Source: Cellulomonas sp. P24
GTDB lineage: Bacteria > Actinomycetota > Actinomycetes > Actinomycetales > Cellulomonadaceae
DNA: 64,000 nt
Assembly: GCF_024704385.1 (NCBI RefSeq)
Contig: NZ_JAJDFX010000002.1
Location: 558,001-622,000, forward strand
Direction: 5' to 3'
The position numbers were made by a program, and so were the translations under genes. A model generated the notes under the pieces. That model did not search any database. It saw only the letters and a program-made list of their open reading frames with translations, and was not told the origin of the DNA. Positions 32,882 through 43,945 of the stretch are shown here, one piece after another (the first letter of the stretch is position 1; each line of letters starts with the position of its first letter).

Positions 32882-32899
32882 GGTGCCGGGCCCGGCACC
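32882..32899. terminator. Palindrome after valS, possible terminator
   Basis: GGTGCCGGGCCCGGCACC is a perfect 18-bp palindrome 37 bases after the valS stop. It can fold into a 7-bp stem with GGCC loop. No T-tract follows, so terminator function is an inference. Confidence 0.5.
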
Positions 32900-32920
32900 T
32901 TGCGCTGCACAAAAGAGGAC

Positions 32921-32935
32921 AAACGTCCCACGTTT
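32921..32935. promoter_or_regulatory. Inverted repeat AAACGT-CCC-ACGTTT upstream of ABC operon
   Basis: A perfect 6-bp inverted repeat with a 3-base spacer lies 66 bases before the solute-binding protein start, in an AT-richer stretch than its surroundings. It is a plausible operator for a dimeric repressor. No regulator gene is adjacent, so the binding protein is unknown. Confidence 0.45.
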
Positions 32936-33000
32936 GCCAGATGATGCATATCCATGATGTGCTGTGAATGCTTACTCGTGATCGACGTCCAGGAGTCACC

Positions 33001-33795
33001 ATGCGCACCTCCCTCCGCCTCGCCGCCCCCCTCGTCGCCGGGGCCATGCTCCTGGCCGGGTGCAGCAGCACCAGCACCCCCGCCGCGTCCTCCTCGGCCG
33101 CGGGTGGCGTCACGCTCGTCAAGGCGGGCACGCTGACGGTCTGCACGAACCCGCCGTACGAGCCGTTCGAGTACACCGACGCCTCCGGCAAGGTCGTCGG
33201 CTTCGACATCGACCTCACCAACGAGGTCGCGAAGGACCTCGGAGTGACGCTCACCACGGTCGTCTCACCGTTCGAGTCCATCCAGTCCGGGGTGGCCCTC
33301 GACACCAACACCTGCGACATCGTCGCGTCCGGCATCACGATCACGCCGGAGCGTGAGGCGAAGATCGACTTCTCGGACCCGTACTTCAATGCGGACCAGG
33401 GCCTCCTCGTCAAGGCCGGCTCGAGCCTCAAGACCGCCGCGGACCTCGTGGGCAAGAAGGTCGCCGTCCAGCAGGCCACCACGGGTGAGACCTGGGCGAA
33501 GGACCACAACCTGGACGCAGTCCAGTTCGAGGATCTCGGCCTGCAGGTCCAGGCGCTCCAGACCGGCCAGGTCGACGCCGTGATCAACGACGTCGCCGTC
33601 CTCGGCCCGTTCGTCAAGCAGGGCTACTCGATGAACGCGAACTTCTCCACGGGCGAGAAGTACGGCCTCGGGGTGAAGAAGGGCAACACCGCGCTGCTCG
33701 ACGCCGTCAACAAGACGCTCGCGCGCGTCCAGTCGGACGGCACGTACACGACGCTCTACACGAAGAACATCGGCACCGCGCCCTCGGCGAGCTGA
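33001..33795 (+). CDS. Amino-acid ABC transporter substrate-binding lipoprotein
   Basis: A family 3 solute-binding protein of 264 residues. The signal peptide ends in lipobox LLAGC (Cys21), so it is a lipoprotein anchored outside the membrane. TVCTNPPYEPFEYTD, VGFDIDLTNEVAK and DIVASGITITPEREAKIDFS are typical of polar-amino-acid receptors. ATG 33001 has AGGAG about 7 bases before; the upstream ATG 32968 would bury the signal peptide. It is followed by a permease and an ATPase gene. The ligand is not identifiable by eye. Confidence 0.92.
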   Translation: MRTSLRLAAPLVAGAMLLAGCSSTSTPAASSSAAGGVTLVKAGTLTVCTNPPYEPFEYTDASGKVVGFDIDLTNEVAKDLGVTLTTVVSPFESIQSGVALDTNTCDIVASGITITPEREAKIDFSDPYFNADQGLLVKAGSSLKTAADLVGKKVAVQQATTGETWAKDHNLDAVQFEDLGLQVQALQTGQVDAVINDVAVLGPFVKQGYSMNANFSTGEKYGLGVKKGNTALLDAVNKTLARVQSDGTYTTLYTKNIGTAPSAS

Positions 33796-33796
33796 G

Positions 33797-34639
33797 ATGA
33801 CGACCACGATGACCGGCGCCCCGATCCCGGGGGCGCCGGTCCGCCCACGGATGAGCCCTCGACGTCGGGCCCGGATATCGCGCGGCATCCAGTACACGGT
33901 GCTGCTGATCGCCCTGCTCGTACTCGCCCTCGCCACGGACTGGCACCGCGTCGGGACACAGTTCTTCAACCTCGACGTCGCGCGGGAGCTTCTGCACAGC
34001 ATCCCGAACGCGTTCCGGAACACCGTGGTGTACACCGCGGCGGCCTTCGCCGTCGGGCTCAGCCTCGGCATGCTGCTCGCGCTCATGAAGCTCTCCCCGG
34101 TGCGCCCCTACCGCTGGATCGCGACCGCCTACATCGAGTTCTTCCGCGGCATCCCCGCCCTGCTCGTGGTGATCTCGTTCGGCTTCGCGGTACCGATCGC
34201 CCTCGGTGTCTCGATCGAGTCCCTCACCCTCAAGGCCGCCCTCGCCCTCGGCATGGTCTCCGCCGCCTACATCGCCGAGACGTTGCGGGCCGGGCTGCAG
34301 GCCGTGCCTCGCGGGCAGGTCGAGGCGGCCAGGTCACTGGGGATGTCCCAGGGGCGCACCCTCGCCACCGTGGTGATCCCGCAGGCGTTCCGCATCGTGC
34401 TGCCGCCGATGACCAACGAGTTCATCCTGCTCACCAAGGACACCTCGCTGATCTACCTGATGGGCCTGCAGGTGAGCCAGTACGACCTCACGAAGGTCGG
34501 TCGCGAGGCGCTCAACAGCGCCCACGGCGGCCTGACGGCGCTCTTCGTGATCGGCGCGGCCTACCTCCTCATCACGATCCCGCTCGGCCTGCTCGCGCGG
34601 TGGCTCGAGACCCGCACCGGAAAGGCGCGCCGTTCATGA
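33797..34639 (+). CDS. Amino-acid ABC transporter permease
   Basis: A 280-residue His/Glu/Gln/Arg-type permease. It has a basic N-terminus, one helix ([13 protein letters not shown]), then the conserved core starting [16 protein letters not shown] and the EAA motif [20 protein letters not shown] that docks the ATPase. It starts one base after the binding-protein stop and its own stop overlaps the ATPase start. Substrate follows the binding protein. Confidence 0.92.
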   Translation: MTTTMTGAPIPGAPVRPRMSPRRRARISRGIQYTVLLIALLVLALATDWHRVGTQFFNLDVARELLHSIPNAFRNTVVYTAAAFAVGLSLGMLLALMKLSPVRPYRWIATAYIEFFRGIPALLVVISFGFAVPIALGVSIESLTLKAALALGMVSAAYIAETLRAGLQAVPRGQVEAARSLGMSQGRTLATVVIPQAFRIVLPPMTNEFILLTKDTSLIYLMGLQVSQYDLTKVGREALNSAHGGLTALFVIGAAYLLITIPLGLLARWLETRTGKARRS

Positions 34640-35400
34640 GCACTCCCGTCGTCGAGATCACCGGCCTGCACAAGGCCTTCGGGACCCACGAGGTCCTCAA
34701 GGGGATCGACCTCGAGATCGACGCCGGCGACGTCGTCTGCGTGATCGGCCCGTCCGGCTCGGGAAAGTCCACCCTGCTCCGCTGCGTGAACCTGCTCGAG
34801 CAGCCGTCCGCCGGCACGATCACGGTGCTCGGCACCGAGGTCACCGACCCGGATGTCGACATCGACCGTGTCCGGACCCGCGTCGGCATGGTGTTCCAGC
34901 AGTTCAACCTGTTCCCCCACCTCGACGTTCTCGCCAACTGCACCGTCGCGCAGCGCAAGGTGCTGCACCGGTCGGCTGACGAGGCCTCTGCGATCGCGAT
35001 GGCGAACCTCGACCGGGTCGGCCTCGCCGACCGCGCCCACTCGCACCCGACCGAGCTGTCCGGCGGACAGCAGCAGCGCGTCGCGATCGCCCGTTCGTTG
35101 TCGATGGACCCCCAGCTCATGCTCTTCGACGAGCCGACCTCGGCCCTCGACCCCGAGCTCGTCGGGGACGTGCTCACGGTCATGCGCGAGCTCGCCGACT
35201 CCGGCATGACGATGCTCGTCGTGACCCACGAGATGGCCTTCGCGCGTGAGGTCGCCGACCGGGTGGTCTTCATGGACGACGGCGTCGTCGTCGAGCAGGG
35301 CACGCCCGACCTCGTGATCGGCGCCCCGACGCAGCCCCGGACGCGCGACTTCCTGCAGCGGGTCCTCGACCCGACGCACCGCCACCCCTCCGCGACCTGA
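34636..35400 (+). CDS. Amino-acid ABC transporter ATP-binding protein
   Basis: A 254-residue GlnQ-type ATPase. Walker A is [13 protein letters not shown], the Q-loop lies in [11 protein letters not shown], the signature is [12 protein letters not shown] and Walker [15 protein letters not shown]. The ATG 34636 overlaps the permease stop (ATGA), so the three genes form a coupled operon. It powers uptake of the amino acid caught by the lipoprotein. Confidence 0.94.
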   Translation: MSTPVVEITGLHKAFGTHEVLKGIDLEIDAGDVVCVIGPSGSGKSTLLRCVNLLEQPSAGTITVLGTEVTDPDVDIDRVRTRVGMVFQQFNLFPHLDVLANCTVAQRKVLHRSADEASAIAMANLDRVGLADRAHSHPTELSGGQQQRVAIARSLSMDPQLMLFDEPTSALDPELVGDVLTVMRELADSGMTMLVVTHEMAFAREVADRVVFMDDGVVVEQGTPDLVIGAPTQPRTRDFLQRVLDPTHRHPSAT

Positions 35401-35494
35401 CCGAGCCTCCCGGGTCGCTCGTCTCACAGGACCGGCACAGCGACTAGTCTCGGTGGGCCACCCGCCCGGGGCGGCGGATCGACGAGGAGACGTC

Positions 35495-37372
35495 GTGGAC
35501 GAGACCATCCCCCCTGCCATCGCCGGCGCCCCGACGGGGTCCGTCCCGCACCGCGACGAGGCGACCACGCCCGGCTTCGTCGAGGTCGACCCGGCGCTGT
35601 CGATCCCCGCGATGCTCGCCGCGCGGGTCTCGCGTTCTCCTGAGGGCACGCTGATCGAACGCAAGACCGGCCTCGGCGGAAGCTGGACGCCGGTCTCCGC
35701 GCGGGCGTTCGCCGCCGAGGTCGCCTCGGTGGCGAAGGGCCTTGTCAGCCACGGCATCGCTCCCGGGGACCGGGTCGGGCTGATGTCCCGCACCCGGTAC
35801 GAGTGGACCGTCCTCGACTTCGCGATCTGGCAGGCCGGGGCCGTCCCCGTGCCGGTGTACGAGACGAGCTCGGCCGACCAGGTCCAGTGGATCCTCTCGG
35901 ACGCCGACGCCCGCCTCGTGGTCGTCGAGACCTCCGCGCACGCCTCGCTCGTCGAGAGCACCCGGCCGGCGCTCCCCCGGCTCGGTGCGATCCTCGTGAT
36001 CGACGAGGGTGCCGTGGCGGACCTCGTCGCCGCCGGGAGCTCCGTCACCGACGCCGAGATCGCACGCCGCGCCGGCCTCGCGGGCTGGGACGACCTCGCG
36101 ACGATCATCTACACGTCCGGCACCACGGGTCGGCCCAAGGGCGTCGAGCTCACCCACGGGAACTTCTGCGCCCTCACCCTCAACGGGGTTCATGGTCTGG
36201 GGCCGGTGTGCGCCCAACCGCACTCGCGCACCTTGCTGTTCATGCCGCTCGCGCACGTCTTCGCGCGCTTCATCGAGGTGCTGTGCATCCCGTCCGGCGC
36301 GGTGCTGGGCCACACCCCGGACACCCGGAACCTGCTCGCCGACCTCGGGAGCTTCCACCCGACGTTCATCCTGTCCGTCCCGCGCGTCTTCGAGAAGGTC
36401 TACAACTCCGCGGAGCAGAAAGCCGGTCACGGCGTGAAGCTCCGGCTCTTCCGGTGGGCCGCCAAGGTCTCGATCACCTACTCGCGTGCGCTCGAGAGCC
36501 CCGGCGGCCCAGGCCTCCTGATCACCGCGCAGCACACCGTCGCCGGCGTGCTGGTCTACCGCAAGCTCCGTGACGCCCTGGGCGGACGCGCGGAGTACGC
36601 CGTCTCGGGCGGGGCGCCGCTCGGCGAGCGCCTCGGTCACTTCTACCGCGGGATCGGGCTGCGCGTGCTGGAAGGCTACGGCCTCACCGAGACGACGTCC
36701 GCGACGACCGTGAACATGCCCGAGATGACGAAGATCGGGACCGTCGGACCGCCCTTCCCCGGTACCTCGGCCCGGATCGCGGACGACGGCGAGGTCGAGG
36801 TGTCCGGTCCTCACGTCTTCCGCGGGTACCACAACAACCCCGCGGCGACCGGCGAGGTCCTGGTCGACGGGTGGTTCCGCACCGGCGACCTCGGCACGCT
36901 CGACGCCGACGGCTACCTGAGGATCACCGGACGCAAGAAGGAGATCATCGTCACCGCCGGCGGCAAGAACGTGGCACCGGCGCTCCTCGAGGACCGCCTG
37001 CGCGGGCACCCGCTGGTGAGCCAGGTCGTCGTCGTCGGTGACCAGCGGCCCTTCATCGGCGCACTCGTCACCCTCGACGCCGAGATGCTGCCCGGCTGGC
37101 TCGCGAACCACGGCATGCCCGCCATGTCGGTCGACGCCGCGGCGAAGGACCACGCGGTCCTCGCCGCCCTGGATCGTGCCGTTCTCCGCGCCAACGAGGC
37201 GGTGTCCCGGGCCGAGTCCATCCGCAAGGTGCGGGTGCTCACGGCGGACTTCAGCGAGGAGAACGGGTACCTGACGCCGTCGCTCAAGGTCAGGCGCGCC
37301 CGGGTGCTGGAGGACTTCGCCCACGAGATCGACGCCCTGTACGTCGACGACCGCCGCTCACCGAGTTCCTGA
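35495..37372 (+). CDS. Long-chain fatty-acid--CoA ligase (AMP-binding)
   Basis: Activates fatty acids to acyl-CoA through an acyl-adenylate. The 625-residue protein has the ATP/AMP signature YTSGTTGRPKGVELTHGN, GYGLTETTSATTVNMPE, the RTGDLG motif and GRKKEIIVTAGGKNVAP near the C-terminus. It resembles the FadD15 group. The start is GTG 35495, preceded by GAGGAG; the in-frame start 35453 lacks a ribosome-binding site. It converges with the next gene over a terminator. Confidence 0.9.
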   Translation: MDETIPPAIAGAPTGSVPHRDEATTPGFVEVDPALSIPAMLAARVSRSPEGTLIERKTGLGGSWTPVSARAFAAEVASVAKGLVSHGIAPGDRVGLMSRTRYEWTVLDFAIWQAGAVPVPVYETSSADQVQWILSDADARLVVVETSAHASLVESTRPALPRLGAILVIDEGAVADLVAAGSSVTDAEIARRAGLAGWDDLATIIYTSGTTGRPKGVELTHGNFCALTLNGVHGLGPVCAQPHSRTLLFMPLAHVFARFIEVLCIPSGAVLGHTPDTRNLLADLGSFHPTFILSVPRVFEKVYNSAEQKAGHGVKLRLFRWAAKVSITYSRALESPGGPGLLITAQHTVAGVLVYRKLRDALGGRAEYAVSGGAPLGERLGHFYRGIGLRVLEGYGLTETTSATTVNMPEMTKIGTVGPPFPGTSARIADDGEVEVSGPHVFRGYHNNPAATGEVLVDGWFRTGDLGTLDADGYLRITGRKKEIIVTAGGKNVAPALLEDRLRGHPLVSQVVVVGDQRPFIGALVTLDAEMLPGWLANHGMPAMSVDAAAKDHAVLAALDRAVLRANEAVSRAESIRKVRVLTADFSEENGYLTPSLKVRRARVLEDFAHEIDALYVDDRRSPSS

Positions 37373-37394
37373 CTCCGCCGGGGCCACACGGCTC

Positions 37395-37426
37395 GGGGCC
37401 GGCCGGGCGACGGCCCGACCGGCCCC
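37395..37426. terminator. Bidirectional terminator hairpin
   Basis: Fourteen-base arms GGGGCCGGCCGGGC (37395-37408) and GCCCGACCGGCCCC (37413-37426) pair with one C-A mismatch around loop GACG, between the convergent acyl-CoA ligase and baeRF genes. Confidence 0.7.
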
Positions 37427-37438
37427 GACCGCCTGCCC

Positions 37439-38638
37439 TCAGACGATCGAGTGCATGCGTTTGCGATCGCTGCTCAGGCTCGGCACCGACTCGCTCGGTG
37501 TGGAGCCGTCCGACCAGCGGAGCAGGACACCGACGCCGTCGACGAGGTCCACCGCACCGTTCGTCGCGAACGTGAGACCCGCATCCTGGCCCACCGCGGC
37601 TCGGACGAGCGCGATGTCCGCCGGGAGCTCACGTGCCCCCTCGGTGACCCCGATCGCCTCGAGCTCCGCCCGGGTGAGCGCGAGCTGCAGCGGGTCCGGC
37701 CCGACCCAGGCCGTCCGCCCGGCGATCGGCGAGGACGCGCCGGCGATCGACTCGTGCAGCACGAGCTCACGCGCCTGCCCCCGTCGCAGCACCGTGATGA
37801 CATCGCTGAGCTCGGTGACCGCACCGGTGCCTCGCCCTTGCTCCTCGCGGAACTGCGCGAGGACCGCACCCGACCGCGCGGCCCGGTGCGCAGCGAGCGC
37901 AGCACGTAGCTGTGCCGCGAACGCGGCCTGGTTCACCCCGTCGCTCCGCGACCCGCCCGGCACCTCGATCCACATCGCACGAGTCCGCTGCCCGACGGAC
38001 TCGTGGACCAGGGCCACCGCGCGGACGTCGCCCGCCACGAGCACCAGCTCCGGCCGCTTCTCGGCGACCACCTTGTCGATGTCGGCTGCGACCGCCTGGG
38101 CATTCCGTTCCCAGGAGTCCTCCGCGCGTGCATGGGTACGGCGATCCGACAGCCCGCTCTCGTTCCCCTTGTGGACCACGTCATGGCCGCCGTCCACGAC
38201 CTCGACCTGCCGGGTCGGGTGAGGTCCCGTCTCGTCGGTGAAGGTGAGGTCCGCACCCTGCCGGTCGACCACGACCAGCAGCGAACGAGTGGACTCGCAT
38301 GCCGCACGCACCACCGGCAGCAGCGCCGGAGCCGGGCCCCGCACCGCCCAGGACCGCACGGGTGGCGTGGCGAGCAGGCGGTCCACCCGCACGCCCTCGG
38401 CATCCGCGACGATCACCCGCCCGTGCGGCTCACGCAGGTGCGTCGGTCGCGCGACGACGTCGCCGATCTCCTCGAGGAGGCCCTCTGGTGCACCCTCGTG
38501 CACGAGGTCACGGCGCAAGGCCCGCCATCGGTCCACTGCCGCCTCCGCACCGGCTGAGTCCGCTCGGGTGGCGTCGAGGCAGACCGTGATGAAAGGAGCA
38601 GGACGTCCGAGCAGCGGCTTGAGCCAGTGAAGTTCCAT
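37439..38638 (-). CDS. Vms1/baeRF-like peptide-release-factor-fold protein
   Basis: A 399-residue soluble protein resembling the bacterial/archaeal eRF1-like (baeRF) group to which mycobacterial Rv2629 belongs. I see HWLKPLLGRPAPFITVCLDAT at the start, GHDVVHKG and AVAADIDKVVAEKRPELVLVAGDVRAV in the middle, and a C-terminal LVDGVGVLLRWSD. The eRF1-like fold suggests ribosome-associated peptidyl-tRNA hydrolysis or hibernation, but this is weak. ATG 38638 has GGAGG upstream and is preferred to the open frame reaching 38734. Confidence 0.65.
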   Translation of the reverse strand: MELHWLKPLLGRPAPFITVCLDATRADSAGAEAAVDRWRALRRDLVHEGAPEGLLEEIGDVVARPTHLREPHGRVIVADAEGVRVDRLLATPPVRSWAVRGPAPALLPVVRAACESTRSLLVVVDRQGADLTFTDETGPHPTRQVEVVDGGHDVVHKGNESGLSDRRTHARAEDSWERNAQAVAADIDKVVAEKRPELVLVAGDVRAVALVHESVGQRTRAMWIEVPGGSRSDGVNQAAFAAQLRAALAAHRAARSGAVLAQFREEQGRGTGAVTELSDVITVLRRGQARELVLHESIAGASSPIAGRTAWVGPDPLQLALTRAELEAIGVTEGARELPADIALVRAAVGQDAGLTFATNGAVDLVDGVGVLLRWSDGSTPSESVPSLSSDRKRMHSIV

Positions 38639-38757
38639 GGGCAGCCTCCGTGTGGGCAGCGGAGCCCGGTTCGCGTCGAGCACCGCACCGGGCCTGACTC
38701 CTCTACCTTCGTCCTCCGTGCGCACCCGCGCCACCCATCGCGCCGGTGCGCTCCGGA

Positions 38758-39105
38758 TCAGGCTCCGGAGCTGCGTTCCGAGGCGATCGCCTCGTGGTGG
38801 CGGATGACCTCGTCGACGATGAACGCCAGGAACTTCTCCGCGAAGACCGGGTCGAGCTCGGCCTCCCGCGCGAGCTCACGCAGCCGTGCGACCTGCTGCA
38901 GCTCGCGCGCCGGGTCCGACGGCGGGAGCCCACGCGCTGCCTTGAGGACCCCGACCTGCTGGGTGGCCTTGAAGCGCTCGGCGAGCAGGAAGACCAGTGC
39001 GGCGTCGATGTTGTCGATCGAGCCTCGCAGGCGGACGAGCTCGGCAGGCAGCTCGATGCTCGGTCGATCGTCGGGGGCCGCGGAGAGGGGGGGCTCGGAG
39101 GTCAC
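38758..39105 (-). CDS. Chorismate mutase (AroQ type)
   Basis: Converts chorismate to prephenate. The 115-residue all-helical protein has LRGSIDNIDAALVFLLAERF, the family's first helix with the catalytic Arg, then KATQQVGVLKA with the Lys/Arg contact, and IVDEVIRHHEAIA at the end. It starts with GTG 39105 after AGGAT. It lies after clpX on the same strand, 30 bases away. Family short forms are about 90-110 residues. Confidence 0.88.
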   Translation of the reverse strand: MTSEPPLSAAPDDRPSIELPAELVRLRGSIDNIDAALVFLLAERFKATQQVGVLKAARGLPPSDPARELQQVARLRELAREAELDPVFAEKFLAFIVDEVIRHHEAIASERSSGA

Positions 39106-39135
39106 GCCGTCGATCCTAGGTGCCGGAGACGGAGA

Positions 39136-40419
<1,284 letters not shown>

Positions 40420-40582
40420 TGCGGTCCCCTTCCGTCCTGTCGCTCCACGCCTCGTGGCGGCAGCGCCCTGCGCGCGCCTGCCTGGCCGCGGTGCTCAGTC
40501 CATTGCACACCACGGACGCCGTGATGTCAGCCGCACCGCATGAGAGTCCCCGACGTGTTGCCGGACCGTGATCTTCACGGCT

Positions 40583-40616
40583 CCGGTCGGGTAGGTCTTC
40601 GGACCTACCCGACCGG
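40583..40616. terminator. Perfect 15-bp hairpin with TTCG loop after clpP2
   Basis: CCGGTCGGGTAGGTC (40583-40597) pairs perfectly with GACCTACCCGACCGG (40602-40616) around TTCG on the plus strand (CGAA on the minus strand). It begins 10 bases after the clpP2 stop on the minus strand, so it probably ends the clpP1-clpP2 transcript before clpX. Confidence 0.8.
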
Positions 40617-40625
40617 GGTGACGCC

Positions 40626-41315
40626 TCACGCCGGGAGGACGGCCGCCTTGCGGCTCGCGAGCACCTGGTCGACGAGGCCGTACTCCAGGGCCTCGGCAGC
40701 CGTGAGGATCTTGTCGCGCTCGATGTCGTTGCGCACCTGGTCGACCTCGCGGCCGGTGTGCTTGGCGAGCGTCTCCTCGAGCCACTCGCGCATGCGGATC
40801 AGCTCGTTGGCGTGGATCTCGATGTCCGACGCCTGGGCGTAGCCGCCACCTTCCATCGCGGGCTGGTGGATCAGCACCCGGGCGTTCGGGAGGGCCAGCC
40901 GCTTCCCGGGCGTCCCGGCACCGAGCAGGACGGCCGCCGCCGACGCGGCCTGCCCGAGGCACACCGTCTGGATCTGCGGCTTGATGTACTGCATGGTGTC
41001 GTAGATCGCCGTCATCGCGGTGAACGAGCCACCCGGTGAGTTGATGTACAGGATGATGTCGCGGTCCGGGTCGGTGCTCTCGAGCACCAGGAGCTGGGCC
41101 ATGACGTCGTCGGCCGACGCGTCGTCGACCTGCACCCCGAGGAAGATGATCCGGTCCTCGAACAGCTTGGTGTACGGGTCCTGGCGCTTGAAGCCGTAGG
41201 CCGTCCGCTCCTCGAACTGCGGCAGCACGTACCGCGCGCCCGGTGCGCCGTACGGCAGCGCACGGCCGCCTGCGAGGCGCTCGGCCCCGGCGTAGAACTG
41301 TGACTCGATGCTCAC
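40626..41315 (-). CDS. clpP2: ATP-dependent Clp protease proteolytic subunit ClpP2
   Basis: Serine protease subunit of 229 residues. The triad is visible: Ser in [14 protein letters not shown], His in [11 protein letters not shown], Asp in [31 protein letters not shown] is the typical oxyanion region. GTG 41315 ([10 protein letters not shown]) follows AGGGAG; the ORF is open to 41429 without family similarity. In actinobacteria ClpP1 and ClpP2 form a mixed tetradecamer. It lies 88 bases after clpP1. Confidence 0.95.
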   Translation of the reverse strand: MSIESQFYAGAERLAGGRALPYGAPGARYVLPQFEERTAYGFKRQDPYTKLFEDRIIFLGVQVDDASADDVMAQLLVLESTDPDRDIILYINSPGGSFTAMTAIYDTMQYIKPQIQTVCLGQAASAAAVLLGAGTPGKRLALPNARVLIHQPAMEGGGYAQASDIEIHANELIRMREWLEETLAKHTGREVDQVRNDIERDKILTAAEALEYGLVDQVLASRKAAVLPA

Positions 41316-41403
41316 GAGGGACTCCCTGGTGTCATCTGCCGGCACTCTGGCCGGCAGGCTCGATGGTCGACGGGTTCGGCGGCGCCACGGGGCGCCGCTG
41401 CGG

Positions 41404-42027
41404 TCAGGAGGCCGTGGTGCCGCCACCACCGGCGACGGAGCCGGCGTGCGCGACGACGTGGTCCACGAACCCGTACTCGAGCGCCTCAGGCGCCGTGAAC
41501 CACCGGTCGCGGTCGGAGTCGGCGTGGATCTGCTCGACGGTCTTGCCGGTCTGCCCGGCGATGAGCTCGGCGAGGACCGTCTTCATGTGCAGGATCAGCT
41601 GCGCGTTGATGCGCACGTCCGTCGCCGTACCACCGATGCCACCGGAGGGCTGGTGCATCATGACGCGTGCGTGCGGCGTCGCGTAGCGCTTGCCCTTGGT
41701 GCCGGAGGACAGCAGGAACTGGCCCATGGACGCCGCCATGCCCATCGCGATGGTCGCGACGTCCGGCTGGATGAACTGCATCGTGTCGTAGATGGCCATG
41801 CCCGCGGTGATCGATCCACCCGGCGAGTTGATGTAGAGCCAGATGTCCTTGTCGGGGTCCTCCGCTGCGAGCAGCATCATCTGGGCGCAGATCGCGTTCG
41901 CGTTCTCGTCCCGCACCTCGGAACCCAGCCAGATGATCCGCTCGCGCAGCAACCGGTTGTAGATGTGGTCATTGAGGCCGAATCCCGGAGACTCTGCCCG
42001 GGCGATCGCCGGCGTCTGGTCGTTCAC
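41404..42027 (-). CDS. clpP1: ATP-dependent Clp protease proteolytic subunit ClpP1
   Basis: A 207-residue ClpP. It has [20 protein letters not shown], catalytic Ser in [11 protein letters not shown], His in VMMHQPSGG and Asp in [14 protein letters not shown] 42027 starts MNDQTPAIA. It precedes clpP2 on the same strand and both are followed by a strong hairpin. The [19 protein letters not shown] stretch is usual for ClpP1. Confidence 0.95.
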   Translation of the reverse strand: MNDQTPAIARAESPGFGLNDHIYNRLLRERIIWLGSEVRDENANAICAQMMLLAAEDPDKDIWLYINSPGGSITAGMAIYDTMQFIQPDVATIAMGMAASMGQFLLSSGTKGKRYATPHARVMMHQPSGGIGGTATDVRINAQLILHMKTVLAELIAGQTGKTVEQIHADSDRDRWFTAPEALEYGFVDHVVAHAGSVAGGGGTTAS

Positions 42028-42184
42028 GAAGGCTCCCTCGTCTGGCTGCGTGCTTCATGGTCGACCCGGAACGGGTGCGACCCCTGCTTGTGCAGTGACC
42101 CTAACGCGACGGGTGGGACGCGTTCGTCCCGTCCACGGGGGTTTTCGCTGACGGCGCAGCGTCGTCGCCCGGAGCCGCGGGGAC

Positions 42185-42223
42185 GACGACGGCCCCGCGC
42201 GCCAGGCGTGCGGGGCCGTCGTC
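42185..42223. terminator. 14-bp hairpin terminator after tig
   Basis: GACGACGGCCCCGC (42185-42198) and GCGGGGCCGTCGTC (42210-42223) form a perfect 14-bp stem with an 11-base loop, 16 bases after the tig stop on the minus strand. Confidence 0.75.
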
Positions 42224-42238
42224 GAACGAACGAACGGA

Positions 42239-43624
42239 TCAGGCCTCGGTGGTCTCGTCGTCCCAGATGATGTCGCCGGCCACGTCTCCCGCGACGGTCT
42301 CCGCCGAGGTGTCCTCGCTGCCCGCGCCCTCGAGCGCGGCATCGCCCTCGTCCGACCCGATGAACTCCGTCAGGTCGACCGTGGCGCCGTCGGCGGTCAC
42401 GATGCTGACGTGGCGCAGGGCGACGGCCAGGGCCTTGGAGCGGCTGACCTCGCCGACCATCGCGGGGATCTGACCCTGCTGGTCGACGGTCTGGATGAAC
42501 TCGTTCGGGTCCATGCCGTACTGCCGCGAAGCGCTCACGAGGTACTCGAGCAGCTCGTTCTGGCTGATCTTCACCTCGAGCTGCTCGGCGAGCGTGTCGA
42601 GGAGGATCTGGTTCCGGAGCGCCGCAGTGGCCTGCTCGGTCACCTCGGCGCGGTGCACGTCGTCGTTCTCACGGCCCTCGGAGCTCAGGTGACGCTCGAC
42701 CTCGGCCTCGATCACGCCGGCCGGGACCGGGATCTCGATGTCCGCGAGGAGCTTCTCGAGAAGCAGGTCGCGAGCCTGGACCGCCTGGCCGTTCGCCTTC
42801 GAGCGGCCGGCCTGCTCGCGCAGGTCCACGAGGAGCTCCTCGAGCGTGTCGAACTCGCTCGCGAGCTGGGCGAAGTCGTCGTCCGCGGCGGGCAGGTCGC
42901 GCTGCTTGACCGACGTCGCGGTCACCGTGACGAGGGCGTCCTCGCCGGCGTGCTCGCCACCGACCAGGGCCGAGGTGAAGGTCGTCGTCTCGCCGGCCGA
43001 CAGCCCGGTGAGCGCCTCGTCGAGGCCCTCGAGCATGTTGCCCGCGCCGATCTGGTAGCTGATGCCGCTGACCTGGTCGACCTCCTCGTCACCGATCGTC
43101 GCAGCGAGGTCGAGGACGACGAAGTCTCCCTCGGCGGCCGGCCGGTCGACGCCGACCAGCGTGCCGAAGCGCTCGCGCAGGCTGTCGAGGCTCGTGGTGA
43201 CGTCCTCGTCGGTGACCTCGAGCGAGTCGACGGTCAGCGTCACGGCGTCGAGCGGCGGCACGGTGATCTCCGGGCGGACCTCGACCTCGGCCGTGAAGTG
43301 CAGCTCGCCCTCCGTCCCGGCGACGTCGGGGACCTTCGTGACCTCGACGGAGGGCTGACCCAGCGGGCGCACCTTCGCCTCGATCACGGCCTGCCGGTAG
43401 AAGCCGTCCAGCCCCTCGTTGATCGCGTGCTCGAGCACGGCACCGCGCCCGACGCGCTGGTCGATGATCCGCGGGGGAACCTTGCCCTTGCGGAAACCGG
43501 GGACGTTGACCTGCTCCGCGATATGCACGTAGGCGTGGTCGATGCTCGGCTTGAGCTCGTCGTACGGCACCTCGACGGTCAGCTTGACCTTGGTGGCGTC
43601 CACGGTCTCGACAGCGCTCTTCAC
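42239..43624 (-). CDS. tig: Trigger factor
   Basis: Ribosome-bound chaperone with prolyl isomerase activity. The protein of 461 residues has the ribosome-binding signature VPGFRKGKVP in the N-terminal domain, an FKBP-type domain (GDFVVLDLAATIG, GAGNMLEGLDEALTG), and a helical C-terminal domain ending in an acidic tail. GTG 43624 (MKSAVETVDATKVKLT) is chosen because GGAG precedes it and the family starts there; a TTG at 43639 is also open. It lies upstream of clpP1-clpP2, the common order. Confidence 0.95.
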   Translation of the reverse strand: MKSAVETVDATKVKLTVEVPYDELKPSIDHAYVHIAEQVNVPGFRKGKVPPRIIDQRVGRGAVLEHAINEGLDGFYRQAVIEAKVRPLGQPSVEVTKVPDVAGTEGELHFTAEVEVRPEITVPPLDAVTLTVDSLEVTDEDVTTSLDSLRERFGTLVGVDRPAAEGDFVVLDLAATIGDEEVDQVSGISYQIGAGNMLEGLDEALTGLSAGETTTFTSALVGGEHAGEDALVTVTATSVKQRDLPAADDDFAQLASEFDTLEELLVDLREQAGRSKANGQAVQARDLLLEKLLADIEIPVPAGVIEAEVERHLSSEGRENDDVHRAEVTEQATAALRNQILLDTLAEQLEVKISQNELLEYLVSASRQYGMDPNEFIQTVDQQGQIPAMVGEVSRSKALAVALRHVSIVTADGATVDLTEFIGSDEGDAALEGAGSEDTSAETVAGDVAGDIIWDDETTEA

Positions 43625-43871
43625 TTCGATGATCTCCAACTGATCGGGGTGGTGGACACCGGATCCCCGGCGTCAGGTCAGGCGCACACGGGGCGCCGAC
43701 GTGACCATGACTGGGCCGCGATGCTCCGATACGGCACGTGCGGGCGCGAACCCGCACAACCTGACGATCGTACGCCACAGGGCACCGGCGACGCGAAGCG
43801 CGTGCCCGGTCCGCACGGCGGTCACCGAGGCGCCCGCTCCGGTCCGCCTCGTCGCGCAACTCGCGCTCTGG

Positions 43872-43945
43872 TCGGGATGGCGGGATTCGAACCCACGACC
43901 TTCCGCTCCCAAAGCGGACGCGCTACCAACCTGCGCCACATCCCG
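43872..43945 (-). tRNA. tRNA-Pro (TGG)
   Basis: The minus strand folds as a cloverleaf: acceptor CGGGATG/CATCCCG with discriminator A, anticodon stem TCCGC/GCGGA, loop TTTGGGA with anticodon TGG (43911-43909), and T-arm GGTTCGAATCC. CCA is not encoded. The 74-base length is normal. Confidence 0.95.
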
